DNA from: Xiphophorus maculatus
Taxonomy: Eukaryota > Chordata > Actinopteri > Cyprinodontiformes > Poeciliidae
Reading direction: 5' to 3'
NCBI RefSeq assembly: GCF_002775205.1
Contig: NC_036450.1
Location: 8,864,479 to 8,928,478, forward strand
Length of the DNA: 64,000 bases
The translations under genes were made by a program, and so were the position numbers. Position 1 is the first letter of the stretch. Every line of letters starts with the position of its first letter. The notes under the pieces were generated by a model. The model worked only from the letters and a program-made list of their open reading frames with translations. It did no database searches and had not been told where the DNA came from. Shown piece after piece: positions 32,622 to 46,780 of this stretch.

Positions 32622-35600
32622 ATGTTAGAACACATGATGAGACTTGGTGCTAAATCTCAGAGGAAAACGGGTCTCTGTTTTGGAACCGATATGTTGCTAA
32701 AGGCGCTTCTGATCACCAGTCTTCTTAGCTGGGTGAATTGTTTGGAGAATCAGAGCATGACACCAGAGGAGAAGGCCAACATCAGGTGAAAAATGGAGTA
32801 AACACAGTTCTTCTCTATGTAATAAACAGAAATTACCCGAGGAGAGCGTTTTGCTTAATGCTTTCTCATTATTTATTTGAAGAAACCAAATTCTGGAGAT
32901 GTTTGACCATGCCTATGGAAGTTACATGGTAAGGACAATTAAAGCTTTGTAATTGTCAACATTCTTTTGTCTATTTGTTCCATTCAAAGTTGCCTGAGTG
33001 ACAGTTTTATTAGTTGAGTGTTTTGAGGAAACTTAAAGATCAAAAGCTGGCAAATTTAGAGCACAAACCAAACAGAAGATATAAATTCAATAGTGTGTTA
33101 ACCGGATTAGAAGCATATTCCATTACCACAAAATCTTACATTCTAATAAGGCATAAAACCAAACCAAGGACACATTTTACTCATTTTAATGGCATTAATA
33201 TGCAGTCTAACTGGAATTAAAAACTTTTAAACTCATGTTAAAGCCTTTGGGAGAAACGTTTAATGGTCAATGAGCAGTTTATTGGCACATGAAACAATAA
33301 CTTTTTATTTAGATGTATTTTATGCTGTATTGTTTAGATTATTGTAGAAAGGGAATCTAATGTAATGGTGAATAAAGTTGCTTCTCTGTCTTGTAAAAAA
33401 AAAAAAGATATCAGCAAAAAAGGCAATCAGTGGCAGTTTTTGATTAATCAATATGTACAAGATCCCATTGAACCATTAGAAAAGGAGTTTGGATGTTTAC
33501 AGATAAAAACAATAACTGTCATTTGCACCTTGAATACATTTTCTGCTGTTTTTATTCATAAGTAATCAATGTAGAGTTGACGTCCCAACTTGTTTCTGAG
33601 AATAGGGAGAATTTAGATGATTTCTCTTATTTTTTATTGTGGAGTTGCGGCTAAACAGTACTGGCTCAAACATGAAGTAGTACATGAAGATGTAGGGAAA
33701 TGTGACAACTAAAATGACAAAAATCCTCTCTTTTGGAGGTGTTTCCATCATGTATGTTTTCTTTGTTTGTTTTGTTTTTTTTTTAGAAATGAGGAAAAGC
33801 TATACCGATAGCATGGAGATGATTAAATGAGTTAAATAGCATGAATCAAATGATTACGAAGTGATGAGCCTAATTATAGCTGTTACTGTTGCAGAAATAT
33901 GCCTATCCAGCAGATGAGCTGATGCCGCTAAGCTGCAAAGGGAGAGTACGCGGAGAAGAGCCTAACAGAGGGGACATCGACGACTCCTTGGGGAAGTAAG
34001 AACACCTTACTTTGTCTTCTGATGCCTTGAAACAGCAAATAAGTTTTCACAGCACCCTGAGTTAAACAGGCAGGTGGAAATTTGTTTAAATAGTTTATTT
34101 ATAGTCTGTACGACCTGTCTGGTTGCGTTAGCATTCCTTTGCAGAATCACACAACTGTTTTTTTTCCCCCAAACTCTACCGTTTTGACTAATGCCAATGG
34201 GAAAGTAATCTAATGAAGATATAAATTATATAGCAAATGTTTTGGGAATATAAATGAAACACAAAGAATATACAGCTTAGGTGATGATATTCCTGCAAAT
34301 TTGAGTTGAAAGAGCTCACAGACTCAAAGTAGACATTTATTGCTCTGTTGTTGCAAATACTAGATCATGCATAACGTAACAAAAACATGTGTGAATGAAA
34401 TCAACATTTAAACGAATAAATCATTGACACAAGATAATTTAAATAAGTTTATGTATAAAAAAGAGTTCAGTGTTATTTTATGCAAATTCAAGCAGGATGT
34501 AGAGTTCTAAAAAGTAAATGTGCAGCAAAGAGTGACATGACCTCCTCTCACCATCTTGTAACATTTCTGCCACCTGTTCTGTAGGTTTTCTCTCACTCTG
34601 ATCGACACCCTAGATACCTTAGTGGTATGTACTTCCTGTTCATCTGTTTACCAAGCCAAGAATGAATTTATTGCGCCTTCCTCCTTTTTGGAAATGAAGT
34701 TGTTTTCTCTTGGTTGCATGTGCACAGGTGCTGAACAAGCTGGACGAGTTTGACGACGCAGTGAAGAAGGCTGTGAGGGACGTACGCTTGGACAACGATG
34801 TGGTGGTGTCCGTGTTTGAGACCAACATCAGGGTTTTAGGGTATAAAACAAGCTTGCAGTGTGTAGTTTTGATGATGAACATGTCCTGTTGTGCTGTTTA
34901 TCATTTTGTAAACATGTGTCCAGAGGGCTTTTGGGGGGACATGTGATGGCTGACCTGCTCAGGCAGCGTGGGGAGAGGATGCAGTGGTATCGTGATGAGC
35001 TCCTTCACATGGCCGTCGAGCTGGGCCACCGACTGATTCCTGCCTTCAACACCTCCAGTGGCCTTCCCTACCCTAAGGTACAACTAATAGTCATTATTTA
35101 TTTCTCTAAAATATTCCAATACATGATCCTACCACAACCATTCTTAACACTGAATCTTCCAAACATCCATAAATACCTTTTCATATAAATATTAGATTTT
35201 TCTATGTGTACATTTAGTAAAAAAAAGTAATAGGAAACTGTAGATATTTGACCATGCCACTCAGTATTGAAACTAGTTCTGCACAGTTCAGTGAACACAA
35301 ACAAAACTGATTGAAAGTAAACATAAATAGCTTGTTTATCTGTATTTTTCATCCAGTTAAGTGACTTTCTTTTTGACATTTCCCAGGTGAATCTGCGGTA
35401 CGGCATCTTGAACCCACTTTCACGCACCGGCACTGAATCGGACACGTGCACAGCGTGTGCAGGGACCATGATCCTGGAGTTTGCCGCTCTCAGCAGGCTG
35501 TCAGGAGAGTCCGTGTTTGAGGTACTGCCAGCCAATAATTACAAAGTTTTCTTAATGTTTGTTTGTGTGCTTTAGTCTGCTGTAAATATGTAATTACTGA

Positions 35601-38600
35601 AGTGTGAGATTAGTTCGCCTTATCTGAAAAATTAAAGCCGGCTGCTTATTGATGTTTAACAGGAACATGCTAGGAAGGCCCTGGATGTCCTCTGGGAGAG
35701 GAGACAGAGAGGAAGTGACTTAGTTGGAACTGTGATCAATATCCATAATGGAGAATGGGTTAGGAAAGGTAACAACACTCTAGCACAAATACACATCTGC
35801 TAATGCCTAATGAATCCCAGAATCTCTCTTGTTGTTGCACTATCTTGATAAGAATCCCACATTACTGTAAATGAACAGCCTTTTTGCTTCTGTTTGTGCA
35901 GATAGCGGTGTTGGCGCAGGAATCGACTCGTACTACGAATATCTGATGAAGGCCTACATTCTTTTAGGAGACAATACATTTTTGCAGAGGTTCAACATTG
36001 TGAGTCTCCCTTCAACAAACAACTCGTCCCATTTTGTAACATCTTTGGTGCACATCTTGTCATTTGAAGCTCTAAACAACTGTTGTTTAATCTAGTTTTT
36101 ATGCTGTTTTTATTTTTCTGTAACAGCACTACAGTGCCATTATGAAGTACATCAGCCAGCCTCCTCTCCTGCTCAACGTGCACATGCACAATCCCACTGT
36201 GAGTGTTCGCAGCTGGATGGATTCGCTGCTCGCTTTCTTCCCTGGATTACAGGTCAGATGAACTGCTTAAATAGACGCTGCATTTATTACATTTGCTCCA
36301 ATCGGTAAATAGCAGATGACAGATAAAAGGTTGCTGAGTCTAAAAAAAATTTATGCATGTATATATATTATTGTTTGCATAGGTTTTAACAGGCGATCTG
36401 AAACCAGCCATAGAGACTCATGAGATGCTATACCAAGTTACAAAGCAGCACAAGTTTCTCCCAGAGGTAAAGAAGATCTCGTTCCTGTTCACTCTGTTGT
36501 CATCATGCATTAGACAAATATTTAAAACACGTGAGAATAATGATGTAATAAAAGTGACAAAGTTAGTTTTTTCAATAAGTGACATTCGTTCTGTAGTTAC
36601 ATTGTTTTGCTGTTGAATCTGGTCATGAGTGTCCACAGCTTTATGTTTGCTCCCTTTGGTCAATCTCCACCCAGGCTTTTACCACAGAGTTCAGAGTTCA
36701 TTGGGGTCAACACCTGCTGAGACCAGAGTTTGCAGAAAGCACCTACTACCTCTTTAAGGTAGAAACACTGAAATAAAAAACACAACATGCTTGGTTCTAG
36801 TTTGACTTATCTGCTTAGCAAGAAAGAAACTAAAACCCAAAAAGATCCCAATAAATCATTAATAAGAAAAAAATGAGCTGCGAGATAAACAATGCTTAAA
36901 AATACATGTTAACTCTCACAAACAAACCCTCTTTAAAATATTTGAGAGACCCTCTATCCATTCATCCATGTGGCTCTAGATGTTCATTCATTAAGCCCAA
37001 GAAATTGGTATAAGTTTTATAATTATAATTCTTATTTCAGTCTTGAAAATCCAGGTGAAATACCCTAACAAATAAAAGTCTTCCTGTCCTGTATTGTTTT
37101 AATAACATGTCTTTTCTGTCTGACCTGTGCAGGCCACTGGTGACCCTTACTACCTCAGAGTGGGACAATCCATAGTGGAAAAACTCAATGCCTTTGCCAG
37201 GGTGCCTTGCGGTTTTGCTGCTGTGCAGGACGTCCGCACTGGGACACATGAAGACAGGTGCTGTTTGGGACAGACGAAGCCAAGCTTTGAGGGAAACCAT
37301 AAATAATATTTCGGTGTTACTTCTCTTGTGTAGGATGGACTCGTTCTTTCTGGCAGAGATGTTCAAATACCTCTACCTGCTGTTTTCGGAGAAGAGCCAG
37401 CTGCCGATTAACATGGACAACTACATTTTCACCACAGAGGCCCACCTGCTGCCCGTCTCTCTGTCCACGACTCAAGTCACCGTCCAGACCAACGTTACGG
37501 TAAAAGTTCTCAACAATCTGAATTACTGTTCTCGAATTTGTACAGGAAGATGTGCTCTACGAGTATAAAGCAAGAATATGTTAATTCTTGTAATTATATG
37601 TGCAACATTTTATTGCGTGCCATTAAATACAGATTGACAATTTATTTTGTTGAAGTGCTTATGAAAGGTTTGTGGTGCCTTATCTCTTTGTGCTGTGCTT
37701 TAGGAGGCTCCTGTTGCTCATGATGAGGATCTATTTACACACTCCTGCCCCAGCACAGAGACATTGTTCCCCAACAACCCATCGTTTGCCAAAACCATTA
37801 GGGACGGCTACAAGTACCTGACCGGCGTGGGACGAGCCTTCACTCCTCTACCCATCAGGTGGGACTTAGTGCAAGAGACTCTCAGTATCTCTGCTGCTGA
37901 TGTGCTTAATGTGAAACTGAGTGTGTTCATGACTACTCACAGGGAAATTGAGCTGCCGCTCCACGATAGTGGCATGGAACCAGTGGAGTTCTTGAAGAGC
38001 ATGGGCATCTCTCTCACCCCTCTGAATGACTTTACCCTGGGAGACTCTATTGGTTCAAAGGTGGGCCTCGTTTACCTCTAAATCTCGTATGTGTTCAGTT
38101 AAAGTTATTATCACCTCTAGAGCGTCTGTAGCAATTTCTAGTTTAAATCTTGCTTACGTTAAATTATGAAATATTTCAAATATGAACATTTAAAATCTAC
38201 TGATTCCAATTTGGTGGAACAAATTGTTGTATGTGTAGCATTAAAATGTCTTTTCAGATAATCGTGTGATTTAACATGAGCACAGTCAGTGCCTAATTTA
38301 ACGGTGCTGTATGGAGAGAGATTTTTAAAAGTTTAATTTAAAACTTAAATATATTACACTGGTTGCACTTACACACTAGGGAGTCAGGAATTTTGACGAC
38401 TCAAACCGGTTGTTATTGTTGTACTTAAATTTCCCGCTGGCACAGAAAAGCTTTCAGTTTGCTTAGTTAAAATTTACTTTGAACTTTATGAATTTTGCAA
38501 AGGAATTATTTGAAGAATGGCTCAGCATGTCTTCCTAGCCTGATTCCTTCACTGCACGTCTTCTTCTCTTTCTGCCACACTTCTTGTTGTATAACTCTCA

Positions 38601-41600
38601 AGTAAAGGCCAGTAGTACTCCATAACCTGTATCTTTTTCATTTCAACTTCTGAATTGATTTGTATTTGTGTCTATGCTGAAAATATTATTCTGTTACTAT
38701 AATCTTATCTAATAATAAAATACTGGACATGCAACATGATGTTCAGGTAATTTTTCTAGTTACAAAAGTACCCGAACAACATTGAATATGTTGAATTCAA
38801 CTAGAGTATTTGTCTTTTTAAAATATTTTTAATACCTGCAGCAGCATAAAGGAGTGTTCCGCGTAAAGCTTGTCGCAGAAGTGAGCCAGACAATAGAGGA
38901 GGAGCTGGTGGTGCCGCACGCCGTTCAGCTCATATCTCCTCCGTTTCTGGGCAGGACGGTCCTCACTGCAGGACCTGCCAAGTTTGGGATGGACCTGACC
39001 AAGCAGGAGCACGGGGTGAGATAAAGAGCCTACTATTGAGACAAAACCTGAAAGAGATTTGATGTTTCAAAAAAATATCATCATATTGGGAATAGAAACA
39101 GTTTGGGTGTTTTCACACCTGATAATCCGGTAGATTTGGTTCAATTGGCATTTTCAGCTGGTGTGTTTCGCTTTTACACTGCACTGCGTCAAACAAACTA
39201 AACCCTTTAAAACACTTGTTCCCCTCCTCACTTGTGGTTCCACTGGACTAGGAAACACTGAAGAAAGTGACCCAAAAACCTCTGAAGGAGATAAGAGTGC
39301 AATATCCTTCATCATGTAAACAAACATGTAGTGGGGTCAGATTTTAGCGGCTGAAGGATTTGTTTTGTCTTTGGCAAAAAATCAATGAGCAATTTCTGTA
39401 GCTAGCACTAAATGCGCATTTGTTTGGGTTGTATTTACCTTGGGTAAATGTATGCCTTGCGCTGTAGTTCACTTCCTGCTTTTGGAACGGTCTCCTTTCC
39501 ACTTGACATTCACTTATGCATCCGAGCTGCGCTAGAGTTCACTTTAACCAGACAAAAACCTAGGTTTTTAGGCAGTTCTCTTTTTTTGGTTAGCATCAGA
39601 ATTTGATTGTGCATTCTCACCTTCCCATATGAACCGGATTACAAACGAACTAGAGATTAAATTGGACTAATCAGGGTTGGTGTGAATGTACCCTAAATTC
39701 GGCAAAGGAGTATTGTCAAATTAGATACAAAAATTAACTTTTTAAATTGTTTATTTTGTATTTATTTGCTTTTCTCACTAACATAAAAAATTAGAAACTA
39801 AAATGAATTCCCTTACCACAGGTGAAAGGAACCATAGTGAAAGCTTCCCCCTACACTGCCTGTGGGCCAATAGAAAATGCAGCAGAGGTTAAAGGTCGTA
39901 TTGCACTTGCATTACGCGGTGACTGCATGTTTGCAGCCAAGGCTCGTTGGCTGCAACAAGCTGGAGCCGGTGGAGTCATCTTTATAGGTGAAAATTTTTT
40001 GTATTTTAACTACACCTCTCATAGTTTTTAATGTTTCAGGAAGTAAATTATTGATAAACTTCCCTGTCGCACAGATCATCGCGAAGGAAGCAACAGCGAG
40101 GAGACTCCCCTCTTCCAGATGGTCGGAGACGGTGACTCCACCGAAGACATCGCCTTACCTTTAGTGTTTCTGTTCAGCCGGGAGGGCGCCGTGCTCACCT
40201 CCGCCCTGGAGGAACATCACAATGTGGATGTGTTGCTGCTGCCGAAGGAGAGGCAGCTGGGACAGGGTGAGAACCAGGAGGAAGTCCATTAAAAGATAGA
40301 GCACTCCATGTTGTGTATTTTTGTTGCCGTTTAATGCATTGGTTAGAAGTAAGTTTTTCTATACAGGAGAGAGTCTGATCGAAGAGATTTTTTTTTCTTC
40401 CATATTTATTTTTTTGTTGATAGAATAGTGTTACAGCTCCAAACAATTGTATTAGCATGCCTTGGCAAAGACATGTAAAAAGTCTTTCACTAATTTAATC
40501 TTTCATGGCAGTAGCAAAACCTCACAATGAAAAATTTAGGAAAAATAAATTACATTTTATTTCAAACAGACTTATTAAGTGGGAGAAAAAACATGTTAGG
40601 AAGTCTTATTTATCTGCAAGATTTAAAAATGAGTGGCAAAATGAGTGACATGCCTAACAATTTTGTCTAAAGAAAGCATTTTTTACTCCTACTTTTAACT
40701 TTGATCATTTTTTCCAGAAACTTCTAAGAATCGAATAACCTTTCTTTTAATCTCACACAGTTATTTTGGCACCATGCGCAAGATAAATATGATAGTTGAA
40801 AGTAAAAGCAACTTCTATCACAAGCATAGAAATTTAGAGTTTTATATACTCTTCTGGGATTTTTACAGAGGGTGAGTTCTTTAGTTAGATAAGACTAAGA
40901 ATAAACTTAAACAAGTAAGATGTGGACTAAAACTCAGGATAAATTTGTGCAAAAGCACCCTCTGCCCCCTGTTGGGTATGGTGAAGGGTCTGTGGTGCTG
41001 TGGGCCTGATTCTCTACGAAAGGCCCTGGGAACTTTTTATTTGTAGCGTCATATACTTTTAAAAATAGGACATTTTAAATAAAAATCAGATGGATTCTAT
41101 CAGTAAATTTATTTCAAAAAAACCAAAAACACTTCCGCTATGGCTTCTCAGTCCCCAGACTTAAGTCCTATAAAAACATCTTTTCAAAACGTCTGTTTTT
41201 TGTAGGATTTAAGATTTTGAGTTTATATAATTTGAGTTTTTCTGAGTTTTTATTTTTGATCTAGAGAGGTTATAAAAAGAGGGTTTGTTCAAAAACACCA
41301 GCCTCTGGATGCCTCGTGCTTCTTGTGAAATGTTATAGAACACTGAGTGCTTCTATATTAGCAAAAGATTAAGAGCATCAGCAATTTAACAGCTTTTTTT
41401 TTACCCATTAAATAGCTTCACTCAAATGTAAGTTTTTAGAAATGTCAAATGTGTCTATCAGTATGCCTGTTATATATTTATAATATACCTATAAATATAT
41501 TACCTATAAATACCTATAAGTATAAATGACCTATACATGCTTATATTTGTCAAGTTTTATTTGCTGGACTTTACTTTTTACTCCATTCTTAAACAAATAT

Positions 41601-41952
41601 AATTCTTAAATTAGCAACATCATATCTTAATTATGTGTGTGGTATGAATGTTCGTTCTGAGTTTATGCATTTTATTTAATTATTATTTTTTATTTATTTT
41701 TTCATTTTTGCAGATAAATCAGAAAACCCTGTCAGCATGAACATAAAACTCCGCCTGAGAGAGGAGGGGGGGTCGGAGGACAGAGCAGCTCCAGGAGCCA
41801 CACTGGAGCTGGTTTTGGAGGACGAAGAAGAGCTTAGTGGAAAACAACAGTCACCGCACCAACAGGTCTGCACTCAAGGCAGAACTGGGCCCTGTTCTAC
41901 AGACTCTCCGCAAGCCCTGAACTCCAAACCCGAACCAGGCACAAACCCTTGA
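32622..41952 (+). CDS. edem3: EDEM3-like ER degradation-enhancing alpha-mannosidase with PA domain
   Basis: GH47 mannosidase-like protein that trims N-glycans on misfolded ER glycoproteins for degradation. Nineteen exons: 32622-32785, 32883-32928, 33895-33995, 34585-34624, 34728-34840, 34924-35077, 35387-35521, 35663-35768, 35902-35999, 36127-36252, 36383-36466, 36675-36758, 37133-37257, 37334-37499, 37704-38060, 38842-39015, 39822-39987, 40075-40266, 41714-41952. Total 2670 nt, 889 aa. Signal sequence around residues 24-41 ([17 protein letters not shown]). GH47 domain about 58-500, with catalytic Glu148 in [41 protein letters not shown] and FTTEAH (491-496). A PA domain follows at about 670-790 ([11 protein letters not shown]), the mark of EDEM3 as opposed to EDEM1/2. 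The acidic tail ends EPGTNP without KDEL. Alternative starts are 32634, 32637 and 32691. A lineage-specific EDEM3 paralogue is possible. Confidence 0.92.
39105..39693. mobile_element. Non-autonomous DNA transposon-like element (edem3 intron 16)
   Basis: GGGTGTTTTCACACC at 39105-39119 pairs with GGTGTGAATGTACCC at 39679-39693, matching at 12 of 15 positions when inverted. The 589-bp body has no open frame and resembles a repeat I recall from other percomorph genomes. No clear target duplication is seen. Confidence 0.6.
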
Positions 41953-44900
41953 CCTCTGTGGTTCCCAAATGCTGGCGGCTAGTTGGTTTGTGAGCAGCAT
42001 GTGGCCCCTCTCTCTGCTCTGCAGCACACCCTGCAATGTTTACAATTAACAGGGAGGATATGAATTTACTGCTACATGTTTATGACACAGTGAGATCAGA
42101 GGGATTCTGCTCTCAACCGGAACATTAGTTGGAGCTACAAACAGCTTGTGGCTGCGATGTCGTGTCCAGTAGAGCAGGATTTAAAGTCGTCCTAACCTAG
42201 GGGGAAGAGGTAACAAAATGTATGCAATTTGCTTTTAATCTAGATTGCACCTTTTTAACTTCTTCAAATACTGTTTTAGCGGTCTGTAATGATCGGTGGA
42301 GTCTTACTTGGCCAGTAGGTGGCGTCGGCTTCCATAACACCTCTGTTGCACCATGTGTAAGGTGGATGAAGGAGACAAGCTTGGGTTCTTTTGGAACGTA
42401 AATTTTGTACTATGTAGAAACTTCAGGGACTTGATGAGTGAATGCAGTATGCAAGGTTGACCAATATTTTTATTTTTTTAATGTGCACGTTTGAGAGGGA
42501 TGTTTTGCACTTATTTTGGCTAATTAAAGAGTTAGCATTAGACTGTGTGAGTGTAGTTTATTAATTAGGCTATATTTATATAAAAATGCATCTCGGTTGA
42601 AACCTCTAAACCTAATCATGCAAATAACAAGTAAGAAGAGAAAATTGTGAGTAATATTTGAGATTCATTGTAGGCTTTGGTTCTTAATATTGTATTTGTA
42701 CAAATTTTAGGAAAACTAATTTCAAATTACTTTGTGAAAAAAGTGAAAAACACATTAAATCCGTCTTGCAGTCTGGTGTGATCATATCCGATCATTAGCT
42801 CTGAACTTATTGTATATTCCAACTATGTTTAAATCCCATGGTGATACCTAATATAAAACCAAAGTTAAACATCTCCACGCAGAGAAAATGCTTTTCAACA
42901 TTTAGTTGTGAATGTTTTCTTTTCAGGTGTGCAGCAAGATTTCGCTTCATGTTTGTCACAGTTGCATAAGAAATAGAAAACTTTTCTCCTCAAGAAATTT
43001 GAATGCTGTCCAGAATGAGTTTTGGATTTATTTGCACCGGTTAGCAGTCCAGTTCACATTGTGAAGTATTTCACGAGCATTAATATGTGCAATGACTTAA
43101 ATTTGTTTTTTCTTCAGTCACTTTCTGTTGCTAGTTTTTGTTCTCACTACTCATAAGTTGCACATTTTACACTTAATGTTTTTTGACCAGTGGATTATTT
43201 TTCACACTCAAAACTGATTTTAGATCAGAAATCCGATAGAGTTTTATAGGGCAAAGAGACTTCTCTAAGATTTATTGCTAAGTTTTCTTTTTTGCCTCAG
43301 GTCTGTGTACATTATTTTTCATGCAGAATAAAATACCAATAGAGGGCAAACCAAGAACACCTTTTTGTTATATTTTAGATATTTTATGTTATTTATTATT
43401 ATTTCTCTGATTAACAACTGCAGCCTAAAATGTGCCAAAAGAGCTGTAATAATCTCTACACATTATGTTTTCTTTCAGGTGCAAGCAGAGGGAGTCCTAG
43501 TAGGTTTCGCTCTTTAACTAATATTTCTGTAATTGAGCCTTTGTCATAATTTTTTAGTTTCTATGAAATGTTTTAGGAGCATTTGAATGTTTTTGGACTT
43601 GACGATTTGCTTCTAATTGTTGATTTCCGTATCCATAGAGTGACATTTTACGTTGACCAATCATGAAAATATGAGACATTCATCCAGGTGAATTTGAGAA
43701 TAAAGATACTTGTAACTTCCTTTTAGCATATTATTTTTATTGTGTTTGTTAACTTCTTTTTTTTTTTATCTCTATGCTTTTTCTTCTTTGCTGAAACTGA
43801 AACACAATTCATACATTTGCATCGACACAGAAGGAAGTGATAAACTTTACCATTGCTGATAAGCTCCAGGGGTTACTTAGACAAAAACCAACAACTTTTT
43901 GGAATAATTCATAAAACATTTGTTCACTGCTTTGGAAATCTGTGACATTTGCACATTTTGTTCTGTAATTGTCTTCTATTAGTCATAGCTTCATCATGCT
44001 CTGTTAAAAGCCTGCATGGAAACTAAGACGGTCAGGGATTGCGCTTTGCACAGTGAGAAGAAGCTTTCCTTTAATCATTCGGATGAAGCAGATTCTTACA
44101 TTTTTTAATATATTTATATATAGCTCTTTTTTGAAGGTCTTGTTGTATCCAGTTATGCCCAGAATAGTTCATAGTCCTTGCAAGTTTTGATTTGACATAA
44201 TCAACCAGATCAGATTCATGATTTCAATATGAGAATCTGATGAGGAAGCTAAAGTTTAAGGGGATGGCAGTGAGGGCTTTCCAACTTTAAAGGTTTGGAG
44301 CTCGCTGCAAAAGATGAAAAGAGCCGAACAGCAAACGTGAGCAGCTGCATGTTTGCTGTTAAACCAATACAGTCTTTCCCACTGGTTATTGATAAAGGTA
44401 TAAATAATTTTAATAACACCCCTTTTTTATACAAATAAAATCAGGCAACTTGCTACCTTAATTTAATGTGGCTGTATGTGATGAATCTGTACTTATGATT
44501 TTGACCTTTTGTGAATAAAGAAAAAAAATCACACTTGTGCTCCTATTTCTTTTTTAAAATCAAAGTTTTTTTTATTCTCCTCTGAACAAAGCGTAGTGCA
44601 AACCATTCGACCTTCTGAATTAATATGGATTTCATTCAAAATGTAAATAAACCTCTTGCAGGTTTTTTTGTTTTGTTTTTGTTATATTTACAAGTAAAAG
44701 TTTGAAATTGCACATTAGATTAAAAAAGTCAGCAAATACTCTCAATTTTGGTGAGCTGAGCTTTTCTTTCACAGTTGCTTTCAAGTCAGTCAAAGACAGT
44801 GTTGAAAAAAATATATATTCTGCTTTGTCATTTTTTTGCAGACTTAGAAAAGATTACACAAAAAAGTAGGATAAATGCTTTAGGCTGTGATTTCAAAGCA

Positions 44901-46780
44901 AGGCTGATGTACATTTAATTCCTCTGTTGTAACTTTTTCTTCTCTAACTGAGCTTTGGACTTCCCCTTCAAGAAAAGCAATAATCAGTCAGGCCAGATTT
45001 GTTCTAGTTCTCGTCTGGGACAGAATAAATCTTCCATGTTTGTTTTGTCACTACTAAAAAGTATTTCAAACGCCCGCTGCTTGGTGAAGAGTTGTCTCAT
45101 AGGAACAAATTAATCCAACTTTAACAGTAAAAAAAAAACCGCTAAATTGGGCGATTTATTTCATTCTGCGTCATGAGATAAACTAATTAGGACGTCATGT
45201 ATAGTAAACTGGTTCCTCCACGTCATGGCGCTGCTACATCTAATCGCCAGTAAACTGGTGCCTTCAGGTGCTGTGGGAAAGTGTTGGTCATACTTGATGT
45301 TCGCTGAGTGAAATTAAAATGAAACGTAGACATTTCTGTCACGTTTTTGGGTAATAAAGTAATCGGTTCTCCAGCACAAGTTTTTTTTTGTTCTTTTCAT
45401 TTGAATTATTTAAAAGATTGTATAAGAAATCCCAGAGATTTTTGTAATAGGTGTTGTTTTACTTTTTGTAATTGAGCTCTACTTGTTCCAATTGAATCAG
45501 TATAAAGGGTAAGATCCTAAAATAGTCACTTTTCTTTCTTTTATTTACTTAGAAGACACTAGTTTAAAAATTTTGTGTTAAAAACAACAAACAGGATTTG
45601 TTCACATAAATAAACTTTTCACAATCAAAAGTCAACTGATTGTGAATACTAATTTTTATTTTTTTTTATTGTCAGAAAATGTTGCCCTCTTTCTGTTGAT
45701 TTCTGTAGTTTTTTTTTTTTCTTTCTTTGGTCGCATTGTTCAGATCACTCCAAAAATTGCTAGAGTAAATACAAAATGCATTAAAGTGATGATTGTGGAA
45801 TCAAGTGGAAGGCAAGTCCATTCCCAAAAATGTCTTTATTTTCCCTTTAAGTGGTTCTATTCCTCATTAGCATTGGGTAATAGTAGACATTTCCCTGTGC
45901 TTATTTAAAGAAGTATTTTGCCATTTTAGGAATCTGGTCTGCACTTGACCAGCACCAGCTGTAGTTCAAATCTAAAATCCTTAGAGTGATGTCCAAAGTC
46001 AGTCCTTGAGGGCCAGTGACCTCTGTGGTTTGGATGCTTCTCTGATTAATCACACCTAAGTCAAATGATAGCTCATTATCAGGTCGCTGCAGAACTTGAT
46101 TACATACTGAGGAGGATTTAAGCGTTTGAATCAGTTGTGTTGGAGCAGGGACTCATCTAAAACATGCAGGGCATTTATTTATGCTTGAGGACTGGAGTTG
46201 TTGAAGCATTGTGTGTACAGGCGGCATTGATCTTTGGAAGCTTTATCCTTCTGGGTAACAATGGCTGCCTGTTGGAAACTGTCAATTGTTCTTAATTGAC
46301 TTCATATAAATAATTAGAGCTGAAAACTGAATTCAACTGTTTGTGAAGGCAATAATGTATTTATGTTAAGCATCATTTCCTCCTTCTTCGATTATTTAAA
46401 TGATCTGATAAAAAAAAGGATTGTACTTTTTATGCTTTTTTTTAAAGAACTATGCATCTCATTTTCGTTCAGAAACAAGCCTTTTATTGAAGAAAAATAA
46501 TTAATAAAGTAAATCTGCCATGGGTATGAATAATTTTAGACTTAACTCTCCAACTTCAACACATAGCAACCTGTCTGAAAAATAGTTGTGAAAAGTTAAT
46601 TTTGACATTAAACATTATCACTAGATCTGTCAAATTCTTTATACAGATCTATCAACACACATTCATTCATCTAAATGAACAGAAATCAACTCTATGACTT
46701 TCTGCAGTTGAACTGACGTACTCAAGCAGACTTACTTTCTAATTTACAGACTCGGAAAGAGTCGTGTTGGATTTTACGAG
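41953..46780. other. 3' UTR of the EDEM3-like gene and intergenic DNA
   Basis: Candidate plus-strand poly(A) signals AATAAA occur at 43327-43332, 43699-43704 and 44514-44519, so a 3' UTR of 1.4-2.6 kb is plausible. Two good acceptor-like sites (CTTTTCAG near 42928 and TTTCTTTCAG near 43480) could serve alternative last exons, but neither leads to a KDEL ending. No other gene is seen. A MITE-like repeat lies at 45990-46207. Confidence 0.5.
45990..46207. mobile_element. MITE-like repeat with imperfect inverted ends
   Basis: Left end includes CAGTCCTTGAGGGCCAG (46000-46016); right end, inverted, reads CCAGTCCTCAAG (46184-46195 in complement). The interior has ACACCTAAGTCAAATGAT and GTGTTGGAGCAGGGACTCAT. 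I recall this as a common short non-autonomous element in fish. About 218 bp, no coding capacity. Confidence 0.6.

Noticed and set aside
34859-35188. 109-codon plus-strand frame overlapping edem3 exon 6
   Set aside because: Only 34924-35077 matches EDEM3. The remainder is intron read through in the same frame.
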